A DNA stretch of 64,000 nt from JABFRJ01 sp963847145 (GTDB lineage Bacteria > Pseudomonadota > Alphaproteobacteria > Rhizobiales > Hyphomicrobiaceae), in the NCBI GenBank assembly GCA_963847145.1, contig CAWJYN010000006.1:72579-136578 (forward strand), written 5' to 3'. The notes under the pieces were generated by a model. The model searched no databases, was not told where the DNA came from, and was given only the letters and a program-made list of their open reading frames with translations. The translations under genes and the position numbers were made by a program. This document shows positions 43,040 to 52,633 of this stretch, piece by piece; the first letter of the stretch is position 1, and every line of letters starts with the position of its first letter.

Positions 43040-44328
43040 GATGCGTGCAATGGGCGCACTGCACGCATCACGCGGATGTGCGCCCGTTGTGGCAGTGGGA
43101 CGGTTGCGCGCTCAGCCAGCATCAGCCCCCACGAGAGTGCCATCAGTACATGGAAGTGCCGCCAGTGATCGAGATCAATGATGAAGCCTTCCAGCGCGTG
43201 GGCAACGAAGGCGGCGTAGGCGACAAGAAATAGACCTTGCGTGGGGCCGCGCGAGAAGGCGTGCCGTGCACCGGCGATGACGGTGCCGGCGACCATCAAT
43301 GCGAACACGAACCCGCCGAGCCAGCCGGCGTTCATGAACATCGACAGGTAGACGTTGTGGGCTTCTTCCAAGTGGTAGTAGGTGTCGAACTGCTGCGCGC
43401 CTAAGCCGAGCGGATGTGAGAGGATAAGTGCGCGCGCTTTGATCTGGCCTCCGAAGCGGCCATCGGGGCCTTCGTCGTAGCTCTGGGTGAGGGTGGCGCG
43501 CTGGGCGAGCAAGTCGGCGACGGCATCAAACTGCACCGCGACCGTGATCAACAAAACTGTGGCAACGGCGATGCCACTGACGCCGAGCGCCAGACGCACG
43601 CGAATGCCGGAGGTTTCGGCGGTGACAAACGACAGGTATGCGTAGAGTGCCGCTGCGAAGGCGAGAGCGAACCAGGCGCCGCGACTGAAACTCAGCAGGA
43701 TTGCGAGCGATAGCACGACGAAGCCGGCGAGCGTGGCGACGGCCTTCAGCCCATGTGACTGACGCATCACGTGCAACAGGTAGAGAGCTGGCATGACAAG
43801 AAAAGCACCGAAGACATTGGGGTCTTTGAAGGTGCCAGAGGCGCGGCCGTAGAGCGTGAAGATTTCAAACGCGCCGGGGACCAGCCCAAGGTAGCCGATG
43901 AGGCCGGCGGTGGCCGCGATGAGGCCGGCGGCGGCGGTGCCTTGCATGATCAGGCGCGCGTGGCGCGCGGGTGAGGCCTGTACGAAGGCTGAGAGTGTCA
44001 GCGAGATCAAGACAAGGAACAGCGAGACGAGGGTGTGGATGAGTGCGCGCTTGGGATCGATGGCGGCGAGGATTGCCAAAAAGGCGCAGGCGACCGGGAC
44101 GAGCATGGCGGCGGCGTAGAGCAGCATCGGCGGTGTTGTGCGAACCAGGCCGATGGCGGGAAGCAGAACGAGCAGGCCGAGACCGAGCACGTCGAAGGGA
44201 GAGGGTTCGGTAAAGACAATAGCGCCGCCGGCCATCGTCAGCGCGACGGCGGCGAGTGCGAGCCGATGGGTGAGGCTCATCACCGGGGCCGCTGCAGCGC
44301 TTGGTTTGATTTGGGTTACGCGTGTCAT
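43024..44328 (-). CDS. O-antigen ligase/polymerase family membrane protein
   Basis: 434 residues from ATG 44328 (MTRVTQIKPS); the open frame upstream overlaps the next gene antisense-like and is not counted. About twelve hydrophobic segments with the Wzy_C motif region: LSFSRGAWFALAFAAAL, then a large periplasmic loop (SYDEGPDGRFGGQIKARALI, HPLGLGAQQF, HNVYLSMFMNAGWLGGF). Such inner-membrane proteins polymerise or ligate undecaprenyl-linked glycans. It lies at the end of the exopolysaccharide locus, 50 bases after the priming transferase, and overlaps paaE convergently by 16 bases. Confidence 0.87.
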   Translation of the reverse strand: MTRVTQIKPSAAAAPVMSLTHRLALAAVALTMAGGAIVFTEPSPFDVLGLGLLVLLPAIGLVRTTPPMLLYAAAMLVPVACAFLAILAAIDPKRALIHTLVSLFLVLISLTLSAFVQASPARHARLIMQGTAAAGLIAATAGLIGYLGLVPGAFEIFTLYGRASGTFKDPNVFGAFLVMPALYLLHVMRQSHGLKAVATLAGFVVLSLAILLSFSRGAWFALAFAAALYAYLSFVTAETSGIRVRLALGVSGIAVATVLLITVAVQFDAVADLLAQRATLTQSYDEGPDGRFGGQIKARALILSHPLGLGAQQFDTYYHLEEAHNVYLSMFMNAGWLGGFVFALMVAGTVIAGARHAFSRGPTQGLFLVAYAAFVAHALEGFIIDLDHWRHFHVLMALSWGLMLAERATVPLPQRAHIRVMRAVRPLHASHMAS

Positions 44329-44377
44329 GGGAGGCGACACAGCAAGAAGCGGGCCGGGACGGTGCGACTGAACAGGT

Positions 44378-45865
44378 TCAATATGCGCTGTCAGTTTTGA
44401 TAAGGGCGAGCGGGGTTTTGGCGAGAATGTAGAGGTCGAGGCCGACCGACCAGCGGCTGATATAGTCGAGATCGAAGGCGACGCGCTGCTGGATTTTTTC
44501 GGCGGTGTCGGTTTCGCCCCGCCAACCGTTGATCTGGGCCCACCCGGTGATGCCGGGTTTGACTTTGTGACGGGCGAAGTAGGTGGCGACGACTTCCGGG
44601 TAGAGACGATCGGCGGCTTTGGCTTCGACGGCGTGCGGGCGCGGGCCGACAAGCGACAGCGTGCCACGCAGGACGTTGAACAGCTGCGGCAACTCGTCGA
44701 GGCTCGATTTGCGGATGATGCGGCCGATGCGAGTGACGCGCGGATCGTTCCTGGTGACCAGCTTAGAGGCGGTGGCGTCCGCGCGATCAGTATACATGGA
44801 GCGGAACTTGTAGACTTCGATCAGCTCGTTGTTGAAGCCGTAGCGCTTCTGGCGGAATAGCGCGGGGCCCTTGCTTTCGAGACGCACAGCGGCGGCGACC
44901 ATCAGCATGATGGGCGCGAGGGCGATGACGGCGAGGCTGGCAACGACGAGATCAAGAGCGCGCTTGGCGATCGCATCGATGCCGGCGATGGGACGGTTGG
45001 CGAGGTCGATCATCGGCACGCCGCCCACATAGGAATAGGCGGCGGGAGCGAGCTGCAATGTTGAGGCGGTGGCGGCGAGGCGGATGTCGACAGGCAGGTC
45101 AGCGAGGCGCTGGAGAAGACCAGCAACGCGTGTTTCGGCGCCGAGCGGCAGCGCCATGATGGCGACGTCGACGGAATTTTCGCGAACGAAAGCTTTTAGA
45201 GCTGCGAGGTCGCCGAGGTGTGGGGCGGCGGACGTGGGTGTACCTTCGCGGCCGTCGTGACGGTCGTCGAACAGGCCGGCGACGCGGATGTCGGCATTGG
45301 CGGATGCGGCGAGAGTTGCCGCGAGCGCTTCGCCGGCGCCACCACTGCCGTAGATGACGGCGGTGCGCGTGAAGGCGCCGGCGCGACGAAGACGGCGAAG
45401 CGCAACGGCCATTGTCAGGCGTGAGGCTGCAAGGGCTGCGACGCCGGTGGCGGCAAAGGATGAGAGCCAGGTGCCGGCCAACGTGCTGTCTGGGGAGATT
45501 GTGATGGTAGTGATCGTAAAGGCAAGCACGCAGGTCAGCCAGCCGAGTGTGATCTGGCCCAAGGTCGCGCGTGGCGCTTCGAGCGCGGACAGCGTGTAGA
45601 GGCCTGCGGTGCGGAACAGGACGGTGGCTGCCACGGCAAGGACGAGAGAACTTAAGGCAGCACCTGTGCCGTTTTGGGCCGACGCGTAACCAGTGACCAT
45701 GATGGCAGCCGCCTCGAGCCAGCGGGCGGCGTGGGGGACGGCCACAGGGAGCGCGGATTTCCACGCGACGGCGGGACCTGCCGGGCGCTTGGCCGCTGGG
45801 GCGCGCTTGGCTTCGGCGATAACGTGGGAGGCGGTCGAGACGGCGTGCATGATCCGGCGGTCCAT
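44378..45865 (-). CDS. Exopolysaccharide polyprenyl glycosylphosphotransferase (undecaprenyl-phosphate sugar transferase)
   Basis: 495 residues; the start may be 45865 or the ATG five codons later. The N-terminal half has four hydrophobic helices and a Rossmann-like CoA_binding_3 domain (AVIYGSGGAGEALAATLA). The C-terminal catalytic domain is typical of WcaJ/PssY-type phosphoglycosyl transferases: KRALDLVVASLAVIALAPIM, KGPALFRQKRYGFNN, VYKFRSMYTD, RIGRIIRKSSLDELPQLFNVL (core SSLDELPQ), LVGPRPHA and KPGITGWAQINGWRGE. It transfers a sugar-1-phosphate to undecaprenyl phosphate to start repeat-unit assembly. Confidence 0.92.
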   Translation of the reverse strand: MDRRIMHAVSTASHVIAEAKRAPAAKRPAGPAVAWKSALPVAVPHAARWLEAAAIMVTGYASAQNGTGAALSSLVLAVAATVLFRTAGLYTLSALEAPRATLGQITLGWLTCVLAFTITTITISPDSTLAGTWLSSFAATGVAALAASRLTMAVALRRLRRAGAFTRTAVIYGSGGAGEALAATLAASANADIRVAGLFDDRHDGREGTPTSAAPHLGDLAALKAFVRENSVDVAIMALPLGAETRVAGLLQRLADLPVDIRLAATASTLQLAPAAYSYVGGVPMIDLANRPIAGIDAIAKRALDLVVASLAVIALAPIMLMVAAAVRLESKGPALFRQKRYGFNNELIEVYKFRSMYTDRADATASKLVTRNDPRVTRIGRIIRKSSLDELPQLFNVLRGTLSLVGPRPHAVEAKAADRLYPEVVATYFARHKVKPGITGWAQINGWRGETDTAEKIQQRVAFDLDYISRWSVGLDLYILAKTPLALIKTDSAY

Positions 45866-45980
45866 GTGATGGAGCGAGTTTGCGGTCTGCTACGCAGGGA
45901 TCATGCCATTTCGGGACTGTATTAACCGCTTCTCAATATGAGGGGGGTGCGGCCTATTTTTACGCTGCGCGGCTTCTCTT

Positions 45981-47162
45981 TTACGCTGCGCGGCTGGCGC
46001 GCTCAGGTGCTGCGTAGAAGCCTGTGATGCCGGTGGCCATGGCATTTACGGTGAAGCGGCTCTGGATGGCGGTTCGTAAAGCGATGGCCTTCGCTCTGAA
46101 AAGTGTGGGATGGGCAAGCGCCTGATGCATCGCTCGGGCGAGCGCTGGCACGTCGGCCGGTGGCAACAATGGCCCATGTTCCGGGGCGATAATTTCGGGG
46201 ATGCCGCCCACGTTCGTGGCAATGAGTGGCACACTGGCGCCGATGGCTTCCAGAACGATGTAGGGTAGGCTCTCGGCGCGCGATGGCATCAGCAACACGC
46301 GACCGAGGGCGAACGCATCGCGGGCGCGCATGGCGCCGGGGAAAGTGACGCAGTCGCTGATTTTGAGATTTATGGCCTGCTGCTTGAAGGCAGCGGCATC
46401 AGGGCCGTCGCCGACGATGACGGCCGATACCGGGCGCGTACGGCGCACGTCGGCGATCGCATTGAGCGCAACGTCGACGCCTTTGAGGCGGCGGAGCTCG
46501 CCAACAAAGACAAAGTCGGCAGCGCCGGTGTTGGCCGTGATGATTTCGAAGTCGGCGGCGAGCAGGCCGTTGGTGACCACCTGTGACGGGCAGGCCGGTA
46601 TGCCGATCTGCTGCGCATAGCGTTCGCCAGCGAAACGGCTCTCGAATAGCAGGCCATCGGTGTAGCGTTCGAGTTGCCGCTCAAGGGCGCCGTAGAATTT
46701 CCCGGCGATGGTTGAGGGCGGATAGTGCAGGCTACCGCCGTGGGGCGTGTAGAAGCAGCCGAGCTGATGGCCGGCGGCCTTCAGCGTGCGCGCTGCGAGC
46801 CGCGCGTAGGCGCCGCCTTTGGCGCCGTGGCCATGCAATATGCTGGCATCGAGTTCTTGTGTGAGGGCGACGACTTGGCGCCAAGCCTGGAGATCGCCGA
46901 GGCCAAGGTCGCGGCCCATCGACAGGCGATGCAGTCCGAGGCGCAGGGACGGCGTCAATGCGAGCAGGCGCGTTTCGGTCAACGTGTCGCCACCTGACGC
47001 GCAAATGACACCGACGCGATGGCCGAGCGCTGCTTGGGCGCCGGCGAGATCAACAACATGGCGGAAGAGCCCGCCGACGGGCGCGCGCAGGCAATGGAGA
47101 ATGTTCAACTGGCCGCTCAGCGGCTTCTCTTTCACGCGAACCTGGGGCACTGGCGCTCTCAC
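45981..47162 (-). CDS. Glycosyltransferase family 4-like protein
   Basis: About 390 residues; the start is uncertain because no ATG precedes the conserved part. GTG 47162 or GTG 47135 (VKEKPLSGQLNILHCL) are the best candidates; the longer frame overlaps the export lipoprotein gene. GT-B fold: N-terminal RAPVGGLFRHVVDLAGAQ and LHGHGAKGGAYARLAAR, then the donor site DFVFVGELRRLKGVDVALNA, VIVGDGPD, and the E-x7-E type region PSRAESLPYIVLEAIGA and NVGGIPEII. A cytosolic retaining GT1/GT4 enzyme that adds a sugar during exopolysaccharide repeat-unit assembly. Confidence 0.85.
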   Translation of the reverse strand: MRAPVPQVRVKEKPLSGQLNILHCLRAPVGGLFRHVVDLAGAQAALGHRVGVICASGGDTLTETRLLALTPSLRLGLHRLSMGRDLGLGDLQAWRQVVALTQELDASILHGHGAKGGAYARLAARTLKAAGHQLGCFYTPHGGSLHYPPSTIAGKFYGALERQLERYTDGLLFESRFAGERYAQQIGIPACPSQVVTNGLLAADFEIITANTGAADFVFVGELRRLKGVDVALNAIADVRRTRPVSAVIVGDGPDAAAFKQQAINLKISDCVTFPGAMRARDAFALGRVLLMPSRAESLPYIVLEAIGASVPLIATNVGGIPEIIAPEHGPLLPPADVPALARAMHQALAHPTLFRAKAIALRTAIQSRFTVNAMATGITGFYAAPERASRAA

Positions 47163-47208
47163 CTGACACAGTGTGAACGGCTGACCCGTTTCAGAACGTG
47201 TGTCCGTT

Positions 47209-47907
47209 TCAGAACCAGCGTTCCTTGACGTGGATCGTGTCACCGGGACGCACTTCGGCGTCGGCAGGGACTTCGAGCCGTTCGATGCCACCGTTTATGC
47301 GCCGGGTGATATGAACTTTCCGTTCATTGGCACGTTCAGAGTAGCCGCCAGCGATGGCGACCGCGCTGGCGACCGTCAGCCCGCCGACATAAGGGTACTG
47401 CCCTGCGCCCTTGACCTCACCGAGGATGAAGAAAGGGCGGTATTGCTGGATATCGACAGTGACGTGCGGGTCGCGGACGAACTCTGAGCTAAGGCGGGAC
47501 TTGATGGCACCTTCGAGCCCGCGGGTTGTATTACTGCGCGCCTTCAGGTTGCCGATGAGTGGGACTGAGATGAAGCCTTCGGTATCGACTGTGTAGATGC
47601 GGGACAGGCTCGGTTGGGCGTAGACGAACACGCGCAGTTTATCGCCGCTGTCGAGGCGGTAGGGGCCGTGATCTTGATCGCCGGCGTCGTTGACGAGTGC
47701 ATGATCAGCGCTGGCATCGCGCATTGTATAGGACGCCCACCCGGCGATGGCGGTGCCTGCAGGTTCAACGATTGGCAGGGCGGTTTCGATGAGGATGGTG
47801 GTGTCGCCCCAGTTGGCGCCAAGCGCGCTTGCATGGCGTTGCGCGGGCGCGCAACCGCCAAGCAGCGCTGCCACAACTGACACGATCAAAACTACGCGCG
47901 CGAACAT
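47209..47907 (-). CDS. Polysaccharide export outer-membrane lipoprotein (Wza/OPX family)
   Basis: 232 residues. The N terminus MFARVVLIVSVVAALLGGCA is a lipoprotein signal with lipobox LLGGC, so the protein is anchored in the outer membrane. The Poly_export domain starts with YRLDSGDKLRVFVYAQPSL, IYTVDTEGFISVPLIGNL. It is followed by a SLBB domain (FILGEVKGAGQYPYVGGLTV, AIAGGYSERAN). Rather short for Wza (about 380), more like GumB-type members lacking the C-terminal helix. It forms the export pore with the Wzc-like protein, which is divergently encoded next to it. Confidence 0.9.
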   Translation of the reverse strand: MFARVVLIVSVVAALLGGCAPAQRHASALGANWGDTTILIETALPIVEPAGTAIAGWASYTMRDASADHALVNDAGDQDHGPYRLDSGDKLRVFVYAQPSLSRIYTVDTEGFISVPLIGNLKARSNTTRGLEGAIKSRLSSEFVRDPHVTVDIQQYRPFFILGEVKGAGQYPYVGGLTVASAVAIAGGYSERANERKVHITRRINGGIERLEVPADAEVRPGDTIHVKERWF

Positions 47908-48083
47908 CGCAACCAGCCCTTCACACCACTCTTCAGTCTGAACGTGAGGACAGTTGTAGCGTGCAGGCGGTTAAAAAAGCCTTGGCGCGTGCTTCATTTC
48001 AAGACGCCTTAAGTGAAAAGCAACCTCGGCGCGGTCTACTGGACCGGCGTTCCTCACTTTGCCGTTCTGTCCGGATACACTTC

Positions 48084-50162
48084 ATGGCTTCGTCTGCTAC
48101 CGCCTCACCAGACGCGATTGACCTCGGCCGCGTGCTGAGCGCTGTTGCGCGGCGATTGCCATTGCTGGCAGTGCTTGCCGCGCTTGCAGGGGCCTCGACG
48201 GTGGGTGTGCTGTCGACGATGGCGCCGCAGTATCTCTCGCAGGTGCAGTTGAAGGTCCGCGGTGGTGACGCGGCTGGGCTGCCCGACAAAGAAGCCGTGG
48301 GCACGCATGTGCGTGGCCTGATGTCGACGGAGCTGGCGATCAAGATGGCCAAGGTGCTCGATCTGACGCGGCGGCCGGAATTCAATGCGGCGCTGGAGCC
48401 GGAAGACCTCTATGGCCGGACGCTGCGTGGATTCGGGTTCGGCGGCCCCAAGCCCGGGGAGACTGATCAAGATCGCCTGATGCAAGCCTACTTTAAGGCC
48501 GTTCGCGCCTATCCCGTCCGTGAGACGCGCGCGATCATTGTTGATTGTACGTCGTCGAATGCGAAGTTTGCGGCGACCTGTGCCAACACGCTCGCAGTAC
48601 TTTATCGCGATGGTCTCAGTGGGCGTGCGGTGGTTGAAAATACGGATCTGCGCAGCAAACTGGCGCCCGATGTGGCGCGGCTGACGCGGGAAACGTCGGA
48701 AGCGGAATCGCAGGCGGCGGAGTTCCGCGGTAAGGCCAATCTGTTCCAGGGCAGTGCACAGGCGACGCAGCTGAAGGATCAGCAGCTATCAGAGTTGTCG
48801 GCTGAGCTGACGCGGGCGTCGACAACGCGCGGAGATGCAGAGGCGCGCGCGCAGGCAGCTCGTGAAATGAGCGCGCGCGGTATGGCGGCAGCCAATCCGG
48901 ATGTGCAGAAATCAACGCTGATCCCGCGCATGGAAGAACAGCGCGTGACGCTGGAGCGGCAGATTGCTGAATTGTCGGCGACGTTGTTGTCCGGTCATCC
49001 GCGCATGAAACAGCTGTATTCGGACTTGGCCGGACTGCAGAGCCAGATCCGGGCGGAAGTGTTGAAGGTCGTCGATAGTCTGGGCAATGACGCGCGGATT
49101 GCTGCGGATCGGGAAGCCGGCATCCGGCGCCGCGTTGATGAGATGAAAAGGACGGTTGTTTCGTCGGCGCCGGATACGGCTCGACTGGCGCAACTCGAGA
49201 CACAGGCGAAAGCCAAGCGGACCGAACTCGAGCGCGTGCAGCGGCAATACGAGGCGGCGGCGTCGAGTGTGAGCGCGGCGGCGGCACCGGCCGAAGTCGA
49301 AATTGTTTCGGAGGCCTATCCGTCGAACGAGAAGGTATTTCCGAAGACCGGCATGATGGCGGCGCTGGCGGCGGTTGGAACGTTTATCCTCGGCTTTGCG
49401 CTGATGCTGACGCGGGAGCTGGTGCGTGGTGCACGGCCGGTGCCAGTCGCGGGTGTGGCTATGGCTATGGCTGTGGCGGAGCGGGCGCCGGCGACACTGG
49501 CGCCGCAGGTTTTGCGCGCAGCTGCCACAATGCCGAATTCGGCGACGCCGCAGGCCGTGGCGCGGGAGATCGTGCAGTTGGCGCAGGGTGCGCGTGGCTA
49601 TCGGGTGCTGATGCCGGGGACGAACTCGCCGACGGGTGGCGCGCGCGAAGGCTTGCTGCTGGCGCAGGCCCTGGGTGAAACGCGGGCACGCGTTCTGCTG
49701 ATCGGGTGGGCTGGATCGGGAGACGGCTTGGCGCGCGTGACGGGGTGTGTAGCGCTGCCTGGCTCAGCGGAGCTGCTGGCGGGTGCGGTGTCGCTTGATG
49801 AGGCTATTCAGCCCGGACCCGAACGAGGGTTTGACGTGCTGGTGGCGGGTGCTGCTGCACCTGGTCCAGTGAATGGCGATAGCGCTGGCATGGTGCTCGA
49901 TGCGCTCGATGAGATGTATGACTACGTTGTTGTGTCTGCGGCGCCCAAGATTGCGCGCGATCTGTTCGAGGCGGTGCAAGGACGCTTTGATGTCGGGGTC
50001 GTTGTTGGATCGGGCGCTGACGGGCGTGCCTCGTTCCTGGGCTTCGATGTGCCGGATCTGCCGGTGCTATCGGTGGTGCCGGAGGGTGCGGGCGCGGCGC
50101 CGGCGCGCGGTGCCTCCGTCGTGCCACGGGCGCGGACTGCACGAAGCGGTATCGGGGCATAA
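48084..50162 (+). CDS. Polysaccharide chain-length/co-polymerase protein (Wzc/GumC-like) with degenerate kinase domain
   Basis: 692 residues from ATG 48084. The N-terminal Wzz domain has helix LPLLAVLAALAGASTVGVLS, then a long periplasmic coiled-coil stretch (about 190-420, Ala/Glu/Arg-rich). A second helix (GMMAALAAVGTFILGFALML) follows, with a cytosolic domain of about 210 residues. The last region keeps the fold of a Wzc-like P-loop kinase (REIVQLAQGARGYRVLMPGT, RARVLLIGWAGSGDG, DYVVVSAAPK). However, it lacks a recognisable Walker A lysine and the C-terminal tyrosine cluster. It probably controls chain length and export without being a tyrosine kinase. Confidence 0.87.
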   Translation: MASSATASPDAIDLGRVLSAVARRLPLLAVLAALAGASTVGVLSTMAPQYLSQVQLKVRGGDAAGLPDKEAVGTHVRGLMSTELAIKMAKVLDLTRRPEFNAALEPEDLYGRTLRGFGFGGPKPGETDQDRLMQAYFKAVRAYPVRETRAIIVDCTSSNAKFAATCANTLAVLYRDGLSGRAVVENTDLRSKLAPDVARLTRETSEAESQAAEFRGKANLFQGSAQATQLKDQQLSELSAELTRASTTRGDAEARAQAAREMSARGMAAANPDVQKSTLIPRMEEQRVTLERQIAELSATLLSGHPRMKQLYSDLAGLQSQIRAEVLKVVDSLGNDARIAADREAGIRRRVDEMKRTVVSSAPDTARLAQLETQAKAKRTELERVQRQYEAAASSVSAAAAPAEVEIVSEAYPSNEKVFPKTGMMAALAAVGTFILGFALMLTRELVRGARPVPVAGVAMAMAVAERAPATLAPQVLRAAATMPNSATPQAVAREIVQLAQGARGYRVLMPGTNSPTGGAREGLLLAQALGETRARVLLIGWAGSGDGLARVTGCVALPGSAELLAGAVSLDEAIQPGPERGFDVLVAGAAAPGPVNGDSAGMVLDALDEMYDYVVVSAAPKIARDLFEAVQGRFDVGVVVGSGADGRASFLGFDVPDLPVLSVVPEGAGAAPARGASVVPRARTARSGIGA

Positions 50163-50319
50163 GCGGCTCTATTTAGATTTTCTTTACCATTTGGCGGCGT
50201 GCACGGGCGCCGCGGGTGCGATGCGCGGCGCGCTGTGCACGGTTCTTGCTTGATGTGGGTCAGGGTGCACGTCGGTTCGTCGATGTGCGCTTGTTGCACC
50301 CCAGAGCCGGTCACGTTGC

Positions 50320-51390
50320 ATGAGCCGCCGCACCACCCGATACGTGAAAGCTGCTTTGTCCGCGCTGCACTACAGTGGCGCCGGGCACCTGATGGCGCCG
50401 ATGACGGCGGGCACCGGTGCGATCATGATGCTGCATCAGGTCGGGCCAGAGACGCCTGAGGCGTTCTCGCCAAACCGCATTCTCAAGATCACGCCCGAGT
50501 TTCTTGAGCAAACGATTCGCCAGTGTCTGGAAGCGGGTTTCGATCTGGTGTCGCTCGACGACGTTGCGGCGCGGCTGGCGGATCCTAGGCGCAGTGCACG
50601 GCCGTTTATCGCTTTCACGCTTGATGATGCCTACCGCGACAATCTCATCCATGCTGCGCCGGTGTTCCGCCGTTATGGCGTACCGTTCGCGATTTATGCA
50701 CCTACCGACTACATCGATGGGTATGGCGACTTGTGGTGGCTGGCGCTGGAGATGGCGCTTGCCAAGCTCGCACACGTCGAGTGTGAGATCTCTGGCGAAC
50801 TAATTTCGATGCCGGCCGATACGGTGGCGGCGAAGGATGCGGCGCATCATGAGATTTACTGGCGCTTGCGGAAGATCGACGAAACGGTGGCGCGGGCGAC
50901 TGTTGCTGAGCTTTGCCGCGTGGCGGGTGTAGATACGTCAACGCTGTGCCGTGACCTGGTGATGACTTGGAACGAGTTGCGCGCGCTGGCCGCTGATCCG
51001 TTGGTGACCATCGGCGGGCATACGCAGCGGCACTATGCGCTATCCAAGCTTGGCGCGAATGCGGCGCGTCATGAGATGGCGGCGAGCGTTGCGCGGCTTG
51101 AAGCTGAACTCGGCCGGCCCGTCCGGCACTTTAGTTATCCGTTCGGCGATGTCTGCAGCGCGGGTCCGCGCGAATTCGAGATGGCGCGTGCGCTTGGGTT
51201 TGTGACGGCGGTGACTACGCAGAAGGGCGTCCTCACCGCCGCGCACTGTGGTTCACTGACGGCGTTGCCGCGCGTCTCGCTCAATGGCGACTATCAGGAT
51301 GTGCGCTATACGCAGACGTTGCTCACCGGCCTGCCGTTTGCACTGCGCGATCTCGCAAAGCGTGTTCTGCCGGGACGGGCTGCGGCATAA
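50320..51390 (+). CDS. Polysaccharide deacetylase family protein (NodB homology)
   Basis: 356 residues. NodB-like motifs: motif 1 is FIAFTLDDAYRDN (the usual TFDDG region, with Asp-Asp kept), the metal-binding HxxxH motif appears as IGGHTQRHYAL, and a later RHFSYPFGD is motif 3. An N-terminal region around TGAIMMLHQVG also matches carbohydrate esterase 4 enzymes. No clear signal peptide is seen, so it may act in the cytosol or be anchored by the weakly hydrophobic N terminus. It probably removes acetyl groups from the exopolysaccharide made by this locus. A possible terminator follows. Confidence 0.87.
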   Translation: MSRRTTRYVKAALSALHYSGAGHLMAPMTAGTGAIMMLHQVGPETPEAFSPNRILKITPEFLEQTIRQCLEAGFDLVSLDDVAARLADPRRSARPFIAFTLDDAYRDNLIHAAPVFRRYGVPFAIYAPTDYIDGYGDLWWLALEMALAKLAHVECEISGELISMPADTVAAKDAAHHEIYWRLRKIDETVARATVAELCRVAGVDTSTLCRDLVMTWNELRALAADPLVTIGGHTQRHYALSKLGANAARHEMAASVARLEAELGRPVRHFSYPFGDVCSAGPREFEMARALGFVTAVTTQKGVLTAAHCGSLTALPRVSLNGDYQDVRYTQTLLTGLPFALRDLAKRVLPGRAAA

Positions 51391-51398
51391 ACGAAATT

Positions 51399-51415
51399 GG
51401 GGCAGCCCCCTTTTT
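51399..51415 (+). terminator. Possible intrinsic terminator
   Basis: A short GGGG-CAG-CCCC stem followed by CTTTTT lies 9 bases after the deacetylase stop. The stem is short, so confidence is limited. Confidence 0.4.
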
Positions 51416-51492
51416 CGGTGACTGCGGAGCGACAAGCGCGATTGAAGCCAGAAAAAAGTGGCCGTCACCAAGTTCCGGCCCCACGTTCGGCT

Positions 51493-52260
51493 TCACCCGC
51501 GATAGTGCCCGCCGCCATCAACGTCGAGGACGGTTCCGCTGACGTATCCGCAGGCGGGTGACGCCAGGAACGCTGCCGTGTTGGCGATTTCGTCGCTTTC
51601 GATGAGGCGGTCAAGCGGCAGGTTGGTGAGCATCTCTTCCCAGCGGGTCTCGTCGCCGTGGGTGGATTTGGCGCGCTGCTTGGCGAGTGAAATGATGCGG
51701 TCCGTGCGGGTCGCTGCCGGATTGACGCCGAAGATGCGCACGCCCCAATCGACCGACTTGCCGCCCATCGCACCGGTGAAGGCCATCAGCGCCGCGTTGC
51801 CGGTGGCACCGCAGATGTAGTCGTAGCGCGGGCTGCGGCCGGCCGAGCCGATGATGTTGACAATCGTGCCCGCCTTGCGCTGTTTCATGTGGGCCAGCAT
51901 CAGCTGCGTCATGTGCACATAGCCGAAGACCTTTAGGCTCCAGGCTTCCTGCCAGCGCTCCATGGTGATGTCGAGCAGACCGCCGCCGGGTATGGCGCCG
52001 GCATTGTTGACCAGGATTGTCGTGTCGCTATGGGCAGCCACGACGCGTTCGCGCTCGGGGCCTTTGGAGAGATCAGCAGGGAAAGCTGTAATCTCGCCCA
52101 GTGTCGCGAGTTCAGCGCGCATTGCATCGAGCTTGGCGGCATCGCGCGAAACTATGGTCACGGCGCAACCTTCGCTTAAGAACACCTTGGCGCAGGCGGC
52201 GCCGATCCCTTTCGAGCCTCCCGTGACGAGTACCTTGTGGCCGTTTAGACGGAGGTCCAT
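51493..52260 (-). CDS. Short-chain dehydrogenase/reductase family protein, atypical active site
   Basis: 255 residues from ATG 52260. The Rossmann fold is complete: KVLVTGGSKGIGAACAKVFL (TGxxxGIG), VSRDAAKLD for cofactor choice and ILVNNAGAIPGGGL (NNAG). The active-site region reads GSAGRSPRYDYICGATGNAAL: Ser and Tyr are present, but the Lys of YxxxK is absent. I recall an SDR subgroup with this GNAALM pattern, so this is likely natural rather than damage. The substrate is unknown; members of the subgroup occur with aromatic or fatty acid catabolism. Separated from the tRNA by about 300 bases in which I see nothing else. Confidence 0.85.
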   Translation of the reverse strand: MDLRLNGHKVLVTGGSKGIGAACAKVFLSEGCAVTIVSRDAAKLDAMRAELATLGEITAFPADLSKGPERERVVAAHSDTTILVNNAGAIPGGGLLDITMERWQEAWSLKVFGYVHMTQLMLAHMKQRKAGTIVNIIGSAGRSPRYDYICGATGNAALMAFTGAMGGKSVDWGVRIFGVNPAATRTDRIISLAKQRAKSTHGDETRWEEMLTNLPLDRLIESDEIANTAAFLASPACGYVSGTVLDVDGGGHYRG

Positions 52261-52557
52261 GGCAGTCCTTGCAGAGGTTCGGGAGAGGGGGCGGCTGGCG
52301 CGGCATATCTTGGCATTGGGCAACGGCGGTCGCTAGGGGCGCAGCTGGGCCGCTGCGCGCCGGCTGTTTTGAACAGTCTTTTGGAGCCGATTTTTTGAAG
52401 CTCTGGACACAGCCCGACAGGTGGTGTTAGACGGTCAGCGCGTCGGGGCTGAAGGGCTCATGCGCACTCTGGCTTGCGTCGTAGGTTTTTGAGTTGGCTC
52501 AATGGCTGACTTCTAAACAATGTCGATTGGGCTGCAGTGCACCGCTCGTGGCGGTTC

Positions 52558-52633
52558 GGGTGATTAGCTCAGTTGGTAGAGCAGGTGACTCTTAATCACC
52601 GGGTCGTAGGTTCGAATCCTACATCACCCACCA
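52558..52633 (+). tRNA. tRNA-Lys (CUU)
   Basis: A 76-base cloverleaf. Acceptor arms GGGTGAT (52558-52564) and ATCACCC (52623-52629) with A discriminator and encoded CCA. D-loop AGCTCAGTTGGTAGAGC, anticodon arm GGTGA-CTCTTAA-TCACC giving anticodon CTT, and T-arm GTAGGTTCGAATCCTAC. It reads Lys AAG codons. It is the boundary between the ordinary chromosome and the mobile-element-rich region downstream, as expected for an integration site at the 3' end of a tRNA. Confidence 0.97.
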
